From: Ga0077555 sp050187415
Lineage (GTDB): Bacteria > Pseudomonadota > Alphaproteobacteria > Rhizobiales > Hyphomicrobiaceae
Assembly: GCA_050187415.1 (NCBI GenBank)
Contig: JBFWXN010000002.1
Coordinates: forward strand, 1-64,000
Direction: 5' to 3'
DNA: 64,000 bases
Shown one piece after another: positions 22,179 through 31,500 of the stretch (the first letter of the stretch is position 1; every line of letters starts with the position of its first letter). The notes under the pieces are model-generated. The model was given only the letters and a program-made list of their open reading frames with translations. It did not search any database and was not told where the DNA came from. A program made the position numbers and the translations under genes.

Positions 22179-23726
22179 CTAGCGAGCAGTCCCCTCGGGA
22201 GCCGACAGCGGGAGACCGAGCATCACGCGGCGCTTCATCCACGCGGACGGACGGTAGCGTGGCTCCTGGTAGAAGGCGTGCAGGCGCTCGAGGATGAACA
22301 TCACACGCTTCGGGCCGATGCGGTCGCCCCACTCGATCGGCCCGTAAGGGTAGCCGAGACCGAGCTTGGCACCCTTGTCGATATCGCCCGGCACACCGAC
22401 GCCCCGCTGGGCCACGTTGCAGCCGACATTGATCAGCGCCGCAACCGCGCGTTGCGCGACGAAGCCTGGGCTGTCGTTGATGGCGATCGCCTGCTGGCCG
22501 TCGGCCGACATCATGGCGAGGGCCGTCTCGCGATGCTCGGGGGCCGTTGCAGGTGTCACCATCACCGTACGCGGGCCCTTGAGCCCGAACAGCACGTCGA
22601 CGGCCACCGTCCGCGCCCCGTCGAGCTTCAGTTCGGCTACCGCCGTCGTCACGTCGTAGCCGATCGGCGTGATCACGATCAGGGCCTTGCTCGACGGCTT
22701 GGCGCCGGTCTCGACGTTGAAGCCCTGGGCCTCGAGGTAGGCGAGGAATGGCTCTTGCAGATCCTGGTTGTGGTCCGACGGGCGCACCCAGACGTAGATG
22801 TCGCCGGGTCTCGTGGCGGGAGCTGGCTTCGGCGCTGGCTCCACCTTTTTGCCATCCGTGTAAGCGTACCAGCCCGAGCCCGTCTTCTGACCGTAAAGGC
22901 CGCCGGCCGCGCGTAGCGCCATCAACGGCGACGGTGCGTAGGCGGGCTCGTGGAAGAACTGCTCGTACATGGACGTCATGGCAGCATTGCCCACATCGAT
23001 ACCGACCATGTCGCCAAGCGTGAACGGTCCCATGCGGAAACCCGGTGCGCCGGTCAGGATGCGATCGATCTCATCGACCGATGCGATGCCTTCCATCAGA
23101 ATGCGCTGTGTCTCCGGCCCGAGACCGCGGCCAATGTGATTGACGAGGAAACCTGGGCTGTCGACGCACAAGACCGGCTCGCGCGTCATTCGCCGGCCGA
23201 TCGTCATCAGCGCTTCCGACACCCACGGCGCCGTCTTCAGGCCGGGTATCACCTCGACCAGACGCATCAGCGGCACCGGATTGAAAAAGTGCATGCCGGC
23301 GCAGCGCTCGGGATGCTTGGTGCGCGCAGCGATAGCGGTTACCGGCAGCGATGACGTGTTCGACGCAAGAATCGTGGTCGGCGGACAGATCGCATCCAGC
23401 TTCTCGAAAAGGTCCTGCTTGATGTCGAGCCGCTCGAACACGGCCTCCACCACCACGTCCGCCCGGGCCACCTCGGCAAGGCTCGACGCGACCGCGATCC
23501 GATCCACCGCGGCGTTGGCCGCCTCGGGCGACATCTGGCCCTTCTCGACGTTGCGCGCGAGCATCTTGGCCGAGAAATCCTTGGCCGCCTCGCCTCCCCC
23601 CGCTTTCTCATCATAGGCGATCACGTTCATACCGCCAGCCGCCGACACCTGGACAATGCCCCGCCCCATGGTTCCAGTGCCGATTACGGCGATGGTCAGA
23701 TCTGGTCGGTTGGCGTCGAATGCCAT
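22179..23726 (-). CDS. 3-hydroxyacyl-CoA dehydrogenase, two-domain (PaaH-like)
   Basis: This 515-residue enzyme begins with an NAD-binding Rossmann motif IAVIGTGTMGRGIVQVSAAG. The catalytic His/Glu region is CAGMHFFNPVPLMRLVEVIPG and the N-terminal 3HCDH C-domain contains SPGFLVNHIGRGLGPE. A second 3HCDH C-domain follows (about 410-500, NDSPGFVAQRAVAALINVGC). The duplicated C-terminal domain and length fit PaaH/HbdA-type proteins that oxidise 3-hydroxyadipyl- or 3-hydroxybutyryl-CoA. It lies just upstream of the acyl-CoA synthetase and divergent from a fumarylacetoacetase-family gene. No other phenylacetate genes are present, so the substrate stays open. Confidence 0.85.
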   Translation of the reverse strand: MAFDANRPDLTIAVIGTGTMGRGIVQVSAAGGMNVIAYDEKAGGGEAAKDFSAKMLARNVEKGQMSPEAANAAVDRIAVASSLAEVARADVVVEAVFERLDIKQDLFEKLDAICPPTTILASNTSSLPVTAIAARTKHPERCAGMHFFNPVPLMRLVEVIPGLKTAPWVSEALMTIGRRMTREPVLCVDSPGFLVNHIGRGLGPETQRILMEGIASVDEIDRILTGAPGFRMGPFTLGDMVGIDVGNAAMTSMYEQFFHEPAYAPSPLMALRAAGGLYGQKTGSGWYAYTDGKKVEPAPKPAPATRPGDIYVWVRPSDHNQDLQEPFLAYLEAQGFNVETGAKPSSKALIVITPIGYDVTTAVAELKLDGARTVAVDVLFGLKGPRTVMVTPATAPEHRETALAMMSADGQQAIAINDSPGFVAQRAVAALINVGCNVAQRGVGVPGDIDKGAKLGLGYPYGPIEWGDRIGPKRVMFILERLHAFYQEPRYRPSAWMKRRVMLGLPLSAPEGTAR

Positions 23727-23966
23727 GTGCAGTCCTCGAAAATTGGCCGGTCGCGGCGGGCATCACCGGCAGCTTCAACGAGCTGTGACCCTAGGCCGGG
23801 GCTTTGGCAGCCGCAACACTTGCCAAGTCGCGGCAAGACTATCGACCACCGGGTGGGGGGCTGCAATTGGCAGGCCTCGAAACTGGTGCAATCATCTCGG
23901 GCATTCCCCGCGGCCATCGCTTGCGGGGCGCCGCCGGATCGACCGGCTATCGCGAGGTACAGATCC

Positions 23967-24896
23967 ATGAAGCTCGGATATTTCGACGACTACCGGCTCG
24001 GCGTCGTCGCTGGCGACGCCATCGTAGACGTGATGTCCGCCGTCGCGGACGTGCCGCGCATTGGTCCCGGAGACCTCGTCAACAGCGTCATTGCACGTTT
24101 CGCCGAGTTACGGCCCGCGATCGAGGCCGCGGCGAAGACCGGCACGGCCATCCCGCTTGCGTCGGTCAGGCTCCGCCCCCCGCTGCCCAGGCCGGCGACG
24201 ATCGACTGCATGGCCGTCAACTACATGGAGGACGGCACGCGCGATGCTCCCGCACCCATCAACGCCTTCCACAAGTCCCCGAACGCCATCATTGGACCCG
24301 GCGACACGATGGTATTGCCCGATGTTCCCGCCACCGTCTTCGAAGGCGAGGCGGAGGTGGCCATTGTCATCGGCAAGCGCGCCTCGAACGTGAAGGCCGC
24401 CGACGCCATGCAGTATGTGTTCGGCTACATGAACTTCATCGATGGATCGGCGCGCGGCCTGCCCCCGTCGGGTAATGTCTTCTTCCAGATGAAGTCGCGC
24501 GATACGTTCGCGCCGATCGGTCCATGGATCGTCACCGCCGACGAGATCGCTGACCCTCAGAGTTTACAGGTGCGCCTGTGGAACAACGGCGTCGTGCGGC
24601 AGAATTTCAACACGAGCGACATGGCGCACGACATGAGGCGCTGCATCGAATGGGCATCGTCCATTCACACGCTCGAGCCCGGCGACATTCTCGCGACGGG
24701 CACCAACCATCGCGGCCTGCACCCGTTCCAGAACGGCGATCGGATAGAGATCGAGACGGAAGGTCTGGGGCGCCTGTCGTTCAACGTGCGTGACGATCTC
24801 GGGCGCAAGTGGGAACTCGTCACCCGCCTCGAACGCCAAGATAAGGGCCTTGATCCAATTCCGCCGCAGCTCTCCGGCAAGTACGCGAAGAAATAG
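23967..24896 (+). CDS. Fumarylacetoacetate hydrolase (FAH) family protein
   Basis: This 309-residue FAH-fold enzyme has the metal-binding EGEAEVAIVIGKRA segment, then MNFIDGSARG and FFQMKSRDTFAPIGPWIVT. The ending typical of the family is LEPGDILATGTNHRG. Members hydrolyse C-C bonds of 2-oxo or 1,3-diketo acids, or decarboxylate or tautomerise them, with Mg. ATG 23967 starts at MKLGYFDDYRLG, the normal N-terminus. It is divergent from the 3-hydroxyacyl-CoA dehydrogenase across 240 bp in which I see nothing else. Confidence 0.8.
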   Translation: MKLGYFDDYRLGVVAGDAIVDVMSAVADVPRIGPGDLVNSVIARFAELRPAIEAAAKTGTAIPLASVRLRPPLPRPATIDCMAVNYMEDGTRDAPAPINAFHKSPNAIIGPGDTMVLPDVPATVFEGEAEVAIVIGKRASNVKAADAMQYVFGYMNFIDGSARGLPPSGNVFFQMKSRDTFAPIGPWIVTADEIADPQSLQVRLWNNGVVRQNFNTSDMAHDMRRCIEWASSIHTLEPGDILATGTNHRGLHPFQNGDRIEIETEGLGRLSFNVRDDLGRKWELVTRLERQDKGLDPIPPQLSGKYAKK

Positions 24897-24961
24897 GCCC
24901 TGGTCGCGGGATCGGCGTCGGGCGCAAGCGCTGCCCGAGCACGGATCGGCCGGTGCGACGG

Positions 24962-26701
24962 TTAACCTCCCGCCGCCTCGTGCTCCGCGGCCCGCGGCTG
25001 GCGCTCGCCCTGCACCGGCGCCAGGATCGTGACCGCGAGATCGCGCCCACGGGGCACGTCGACCACCTCCAGTGGCTCCTCGAGCCCCTCGACGATGATG
25101 CTCGTGATCAGATGATCCTCCGGCGCCCAGCCAGCGAGCTGGGCCACATCGTGTGACAAAACGAGCTGCACGTCCCGCTGTTTGGCCAGGTCCTCGAGTT
25201 GCAAGGCGATCTTCACGGCCGGTCCGACCACAGTCAGGTCGACCGTCGCTCCGTGCCCGATGCGGCCGAGAATCAGGTGGCCGGCATGCAGTCCTGCCGC
25301 AATCCGCACCGGACGGCCCAGCTCCGGACCAATGACCGAGTTGAGATGGTCGAGAGCCAGGTCGATGGCCCGGATGGCCCGTAGGGCCTGACGGCATCCG
25401 CCCTCGACGCCATGCCTCTGTCCGAAGACCGCAATCACGCCATCGCCGATATATTTGTCGATGGTGCCGCCCTGCGAGCGGATCGCCGTGCCCACGGCGG
25501 TAAAGAACTGATTGAGCAGGAACACGACATCGTAGGGAAGCTTCGTGCGCGTGAGGTCGTTGAACTCCCGCATATTGACGTAAAGCACCGCCAACGGCTT
25601 CTCGGTACCGCTCGAGTCGGACTCTGGCACGCCCGCTGCCTCTGGTCCGGTTCCGACGGGACGCAGAAGGCGCGTGACGACGAGCGGCTTCGCGGGCCGG
25701 ATCTGGCAGGCCAGGCGCACATTGGCCGGGGCCTCGATGGCGGCCAGCGTAACGGATTCTGGAAACACGGCTGCCGGCAGGTGCTCGCCACCTTCCTCGA
25801 TGCGAACGCGGCACGTCGAGCATCGCGCCCGTCCTCCGCACACTGACGCGTGGGGGATTTTATTGAGACGCGAGATCTCGAGCAGCGTCGGCCCGATCGG
25901 CACCGTTACCGTCGGGCCGCCGGCATAGCTGATGGCAACGCGCGGCGACGCCAGCCACGACAGATAGCGAATGGCGAAGATCGCCGCGATCAGGCCGAGA
26001 AGGGCCAGGAAGCCGAGGCGAACCCAGACCCGATAAGTCGCGAGCATCTCGCCGGCATCGGCATTCGGCCATCGGGTCAGTTCCTTCACCCGGTTGAATG
26101 CATCCGCGTTCTCGATGAGGCTGGCAACCGCCCGACCCGAAATCATGAACCCGGCGAGCGCCGCGAGCGGAATGGTCATGGCGAGAAACAGCAGCACCGG
26201 CTGCATGGCGCGATAGGGCGTGTACAATCTCAGCCAGAAATGAATGCCGAGGCAGCCGTGGATCCACACGATCACCAGCAGCGTGCTTTGCAAAATGGCG
26301 CTCGCCGGCCAAAGCCGGGCCAATTCGTAGAGGTAATTGGTTTCGACCCCGAAAAATTCCGCTGCGACACGCGTATTGACGATGTGCGGGAATAGCAGGA
26401 ACGGAATGAGCAGCCCGAGCACAATCTGCAGCAGTTCCCACCACGGCAGACGAAACGTTGTCCGCCTCGCCACCTTCCAAAGCGCGAAGAAAATATGAAT
26501 GACGAGAGCGCTCGCGAGAACGATTGTCCCCGGCAACGACCGCGTGACGAGCACCCGCCATCGGTCCAGTTGATCCATTTGCTCGAGGCTGACAAGTCCG
26601 ACGGCAGTATTCAGGAAGTGGGTCAGCGCGAATAGAAAAAGGATGAGGCCGGAGATGAGCCGCAGCCTTTGCGGAATGTCGCCGCGCGTCAGAATATGCA
26701 T
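24962..26701 (-). CDS. Membrane heme-[2Fe-2S] ferredoxin-cyclase fusion, cyclase domain degenerate
   Basis: This is a 579-residue fusion. Residues 1-250 hold about six helices in a cytochrome-b-like membrane domain with intramembrane His at about 28, 69, 106, 148 and 154. Residues 270-345 form a [2Fe-2S] ferredoxin domain (Cys288, Cys294, Cys297, Cys332). Residues 370-560 form a class III nucleotide cyclase domain. In the cyclase the second metal Asp is present (KYIGDG, Asp420). The first is Asn376 (YVNMREF instead of F-D-I-x-x-F). The transition-state Asn and Arg (VNxAxRLE) are Lys497 and Gln501 (AVKIALQLE). The domain may therefore be inactive and act as a signalling or binding module. ATG 26701 is chosen for its GAGGG site; 26749 is an alternative. 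Confidence 0.8.
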   Translation of the reverse strand: MHILTRGDIPQRLRLISGLILFLFALTHFLNTAVGLVSLEQMDQLDRWRVLVTRSLPGTIVLASALVIHIFFALWKVARRTTFRLPWWELLQIVLGLLIPFLLFPHIVNTRVAAEFFGVETNYLYELARLWPASAILQSTLLVIVWIHGCLGIHFWLRLYTPYRAMQPVLLFLAMTIPLAALAGFMISGRAVASLIENADAFNRVKELTRWPNADAGEMLATYRVWVRLGFLALLGLIAAIFAIRYLSWLASPRVAISYAGGPTVTVPIGPTLLEISRLNKIPHASVCGGRARCSTCRVRIEEGGEHLPAAVFPESVTLAAIEAPANVRLACQIRPAKPLVVTRLLRPVGTGPEAAGVPESDSSGTEKPLAVLYVNMREFNDLTRTKLPYDVVFLLNQFFTAVGTAIRSQGGTIDKYIGDGVIAVFGQRHGVEGGCRQALRAIRAIDLALDHLNSVIGPELGRPVRIAAGLHAGHLILGRIGHGATVDLTVVGPAVKIALQLEDLAKQRDVQLVLSHDVAQLAGWAPEDHLITSIIVEGLEEPLEVVDVPRGRDLAVTILAPVQGERQPRAAEHEAAGG

Positions 26702-26860
26702 CGATAGCCGCCCTCGAGTAAGTCCCGCACCGTCGCTCGTACGGTACACATCATGCCTTGGCCAAAAAAGCGGAAACAGGCTGATCCCGGTCCGAACCCG
26801 GACCTTTGCCCACGCAAAAAGGCAACAACCTAAATCTAAGTGCTCCGGCGCGCGGCTCGG

Positions 26861-27763
26861 TTAATTGGTATCGACCATGTCGAAAGCAGCCTCCGACTGA
26901 CCGCTCGTGCCTACAAGCGTAACCCGGATCCGGCGCCCCTTGAGATCTGCGATATCAGCCCCGTCGGTCAGATCGACGACGAACCGGCGCCCGCCGTTTT
27001 CAGATTGACCGGCGGGTTTCGGCAGAGGGATCCAGATCCCGTCTGGCGCCTCGAGGAACACGTCGCCATCATCTTGCTTCCCGGGAAACTGCACGTCTAT
27101 GACCACTTGCGGCTTGTCTCCCGAAAGCCTCGCCGCAACGTGCTGGAGCCGCGGCGCACCGGCATCAGGCGTGCCAGCCCGTGGCACCCGATCGAGCGCT
27201 GCCTGTAACGGACCCTTGGCGGGCACTTCGGCCGCATCGGGCGGTACGGTCAGGCCGATCACCGGCTGCACGGGAATGCACACCTCGCGGCATATCCCGA
27301 ACTCGGCCGACACCTTGAGCACGATCGGCTTCGTTGGATCTTTCGGCGTCAGTGCCACCGGCAGGACCACGTGCTTCTTGTAGCCGATGGTATCGCCGTC
27401 CCGGTCCCTGAAACGAGCCGGGGCGGGGAATAGCAGCTCGGCCTTGGCGAGGTTCTCCGAGCCCTCCGTATCCACTCGCGGCGGCACACCCGAAGATCCC
27501 GGGTTTCGCCAGTATGTCTTCCACCCCGCTTCGAGGTCGATCTCGACGCCCGCATAGATCTTCCGCGACGTCTCTCCCGCGGGCATCACGGATCCGGCAA
27601 TCAACCGCACGCGGGAGGACTGCTCCTGGGACCAGGCGGAGGCGAGAGGCGGCGCCGCGGCGTCTTCCGCGCGAACGCTGCCCACCGGTAATCCAAGCGC
27701 CAGCGAACCGGCCGAGAGCAATCCGCAGGAGGCAAGCAACCAACCGGCAGCAGTCTTGACCAT
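26861..27763 (-). CDS. DsbD-alpha-like periplasmic protein
   Basis: This 300-residue exported protein has a signal peptide at about 1-32, with cleavage near VRA-ED. The remainder resembles the N-terminal domain of DsbD. It has KIYAGVEIDLEAGWKTYWRN, the redox pair FGICREVCIPV, and an immunoglobulin-like second half. DsbD-alpha receives electrons across the membrane and passes them to periplasmic thiol proteins. The DsbD membrane and thioredoxin domains are absent here, so it would need a partner such as CcdA (inference). It is divergent from yqgE. Confidence 0.8.
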   Translation of the reverse strand: MVKTAAGWLLASCGLLSAGSLALGLPVGSVRAEDAAAPPLASAWSQEQSSRVRLIAGSVMPAGETSRKIYAGVEIDLEAGWKTYWRNPGSSGVPPRVDTEGSENLAKAELLFPAPARFRDRDGDTIGYKKHVVLPVALTPKDPTKPIVLKVSAEFGICREVCIPVQPVIGLTVPPDAAEVPAKGPLQAALDRVPRAGTPDAGAPRLQHVAARLSGDKPQVVIDVQFPGKQDDGDVFLEAPDGIWIPLPKPAGQSENGGRRFVVDLTDGADIADLKGRRIRVTLVGTSGQSEAAFDMVDTN

Positions 27764-27897
27764 CTCAGTGCACCCTGTTCAGCGTCGCCACTCGCCCTAT
27801 CTAGTAGGCACAGCCCGACGCGCCAATGCGCAGCGTCGCTCTTCACGTTGGATTGATAACTTCACAGTTGGAGCGTGACAGGTTTAATCTTCCCCCC

Positions 27898-28509
27898 ATG
27901 AGCGCCAAAACCAAGCCCGCGAAGCGGGCCAAGGACAGTTACCTCGAGGGCCAGCTGCTGCTGGCGATGCCAATGATGACCGACAAGCGGTTTCGTCGGG
28001 CGGTCATCTACATGTGTCGTCATTCGGACGAGGGCGCGATGGGTATCATCGTCAACCAACAGGCTCCGAGCGTCACATTCCGATCACTGCTCCAGCAACT
28101 CGATCTCCTCGATAGCGATGCCGAGGAGAGATATGATGAGTTGGAGGCGCGCGCCGTTCATATTGGCGGCCCCGTCTCGGCTGAGCGCGGATTTGTCCTG
28201 CATAGCGACGATTACATCGTCGAGAACTCGACATTGCGCATGCCCGATGGCGTTTGTCTCACCGCCTCGGTCGATATCTTGCGAGCGATGGCCGAGGGCA
28301 CCGGACCTGTAGCTAGCCTTCTTGCGCTCGGATACTCGGGCTGGGCCCCCGGTCAGCTCGAGAGCGAGATCCAGGCCAATGGCTGGCTGCATTGTGCCGC
28401 AGATCACGATCTGATCTTCAGCCGCGACATCGACCAGACGTACGTGCGCGCGCTGTCGAAGCTCGGCATCGATCCCACGTTCCTGGTGTCCAGCGCCGGA
28501 CACGCCTGA
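27898..28509 (+). CDS. yqgE: YqgE/AlgH family protein
   Basis: This 203-residue cytoplasmic protein matches the family along its whole length: YLEGQLLLAMPMMTDKRFRR, then GAMGIIVNQ, HIGGPVSAERGFVLHS, and the ending ALGYSGWAPGQLESEIQANG. The molecular function is unknown although the family is widely conserved in proteobacteria. ATG 27898 gives the normal N-terminus. It stands in the 27.76-28.59 kb interval, divergent from the DsbD-like gene and convergent with the EAL gene. Confidence 0.9.
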   Translation: MSAKTKPAKRAKDSYLEGQLLLAMPMMTDKRFRRAVIYMCRHSDEGAMGIIVNQQAPSVTFRSLLQQLDLLDSDAEERYDELEARAVHIGGPVSAERGFVLHSDDYIVENSTLRMPDGVCLTASVDILRAMAEGTGPVASLLALGYSGWAPGQLESEIQANGWLHCAADHDLIFSRDIDQTYVRALSKLGIDPTFLVSSAGHA

Positions 28510-28592
28510 CCTCGCGCGCGGTCAGCACTTCGGCCGCATCCACCAATCCTGCTGGGTTTGAAAGTTATCCGCGCTGCCCAATGGCGTCGGTC

Positions 28593-31500
28593 TCATTCAG
28601 CCGCTTCGGGCGGCTCCGACTTCGTGGCTGGCCCCTTCGTGCTGTCGGAGGCCGCATCGGAATTGCCCGCCAGACGCGCAAGACTTCTGGCGACCGCGGG
28701 CGAGAGGGAGGCGATTGCCGAGTTTCGCAAATCGAAGTGAGCTGCCGGGGAAGACCGCCCTGTCGTCTCCGCAGGCCCGGCGTGCGGCATCGGCGCCCGC
28801 GGAGCCGGACTCATGGCAGGGCGGATGCCGTTGGATGATTGGCCAGACGGACCGGCCTGAGAGGCAGGTGGCACAGGCGGCGTCGCTTGCGTGCCGGAAT
28901 GGGACGGCGAGTGAGAGGGCGACGCCGCGAACGGGGCGCGGACGGCAGAAACGGACCCGTTTGCCGGCGGAGGCGGGGGTTGCCCAGTCTGCGCTCTCGA
29001 CACCGGCGGACCGGTGGGAGCAGAGCCGGCCGGCTGAGGCGAGCGATCGGGCGGTCGGGTCGCGGAGGGCGGCGGCATCGTGCGAGGAGGTGCTGAGCGA
29101 ACGGGTTTCGTGCGCACCATGGTCTGCCTGACCGGGAGAGGGCCGGGCGGTTGCGTTCGCGGAGGAGGCCCCGAAACCGCCCCGGGAGGGGCAGATGGCC
29201 GACTCGACACCTGAGCGCCGATCTGGACCGCGGGGTCGATCCTCGGCTTGGGCGGTGTCACCGCCGTCGTTTGATAGCCACCCGCTCCGGCCCCGTTTGC
29301 GCCATTCGTTGGCACCGAGCCATCGGTTGCGCTTTCGCCGGATTTTTTCTTCTCCTGCCCGCGAACCATCCCGCGGCGACGCATCCGGCGCTCCGATTTC
29401 CGTATCAGGCGCAGTAGACGGACGATCTCATCCTCGCCCATCGCCTCGCCATAATGGAAGCCCTGGGCGTAATGACAGCCGATCGCTCGCAGGAACGCCG
29501 CATCCTCTGCCGAGGCGACACCGTCACCGACCACCTTGCGCCCAAGCTCGTGCGCGATCGCAACGACCGAGCGCACCAGCGCCGCATCCCGTTCGCCCTG
29601 GCTGGACCATTCGACGAGCGCCTTGTCGATCTTGAATGCGTCGAACGGAAACCGGCCGAGATAGGCGAGCGAGCTATATCCCGTGCCGAAGCGCTCCATC
29701 CAAAGCTCTACTCCCGCCTCGTGCAGCAAATCGAGCACACGGGTGGCCTGTTCGGGGTTGTCCATCACGAGGCTCTCGGGGATCTCGAGGCGAACGGTGC
29801 CGGCAGGCAGAACCGACCGGGCGCGCGCATTGCGCACCTCTTGGACCAGTTCGAGGGACAGGAGCTGGCGGCTGGAAATGCTCAGTGTGACGAACAACGG
29901 ATGCTCAGGTCGCGGCAATTCCTGCTGCCAGCGCGCAATATCTGATAGCGCCCGGTCGAGCACGTATGCGCCGAGTCGCGCCGCCAAGTCCGCCCGCTCC
30001 GCCAGGGGCATCACGTCCGACGGCGACAATATCCCAAGCTTCGGATGCTGCCACCGGACGACGGCTTCGAACCCGATCAACTCGTCATTGGAGAGCGCAA
30101 CGATCGGCTGATAGAGCAACGTCAGCCGGCGGTCCTGGATCGCCTGCGCCAGATCCCGCTCGAGCTGCAGTCGCTCCGCGCGTTCGGACTGCATATCCGG
30201 ACTGAAGATCTCGGCCCGGTCGCTCCCTTGGCGCTTCGCCCGGTACATCGCTACTTCCGCGTTGCGCAACAATTCTCGTGGGCCATCCTCGGTCCCGTCG
30301 CCGAGCGCAATGCCGATCGACCCCGTGAGAACGATCTCTTCGCCGGCGATCCGAATGGGCGAACGGAGCGACAGCCGGAGGCGCTCGGCGAAGGCCGCGA
30401 GTTCGGCGGGCGCGGAACCCGAGACGAACATTGCGAATTGATCGCCACCAATTCTGGCAAGTGCGCCCTCGTCGCCGAGGATCCGTGAGATTCGTCGCGA
30501 CACGGTCAGAATGATGCTGTCGCCAACGACGATGCCGAACGAGGCGTTGATGGAGCGAAATCGGTCGACATCGACGAAAATCACCGCGACCTGGCCCGAA
30601 AGCCCGTCGCGTACCCGCTGCAGCACGCCGCCGAGCCGATCGAGAAACAACTCCCGATTGGGCAGCGACGTGAGGCTGTCGAATACCGCGTCATGGAGCA
30701 GGCGTTCCTGCGCGCGCCGCTGGTCACTCGTGTCGCGAACCAGACCCACGCAACGCAGATTGCGGCGGTCCGACGTCGGCACGCTCGCCCCCTCGAACTC
30801 GAGCCAGCGATAGGAGCTGTCCGCGTGCCGAACACGAATGCTGGCGCGGACGCTGCCCCCGTCGCGTTCGCGGATGGCAAGCAACTCCAACCGGAAACGC
30901 TCCCGGTCCGCAGGATGAACGTAGGCCAGGAACTCATCCACGCCGCTCGGCAGCTCGCCCGGCCCAAGCCCGAGCGCCGCCTCGATATCATGATCGAGCC
31001 TCAGCTCGTCGCGGCGCACGTTCCACTCCCAGAACGCCACGCCGGCCCTGTCCATGGCGGCGATCCGCAGTTGCTGACCACCTTGTCCGACACCCAGCAT
31101 CGGCTCGGCCGATCGAAACGCGTATTGCGTGACCGTGAAGCCGATCAGCACGAGGATCAGCACGAGGCCCGCCACCAGCCCCGAGATGGCAAATTCACCC
31201 GACATGCGTCCCGTGAGCGTGACCGCCGCCCCGAAAAGCCAGGCCAGAAACAGGATCCAAGTCGGCATCAGGGCCAGCGCGCGATCGAGCCCTCGTAGAG
31301 CCAGTACGAGGATCAGCGCGAAACCGAGACCGCCGATCAACGCGAGCGAAAGCCGCGCGACGGTCGCCGCGAGACGCGGGTCGAGCACCGCGACGCCGAC
31401 GATCGCGAGCTGCGCCGCGATCCAGACGACGAACAGCGTGCGCGCAAAGCCGCCCCACAGGTTCACCCTCAGGAAAGCCGTGAGGAAGATGACGAGACTC

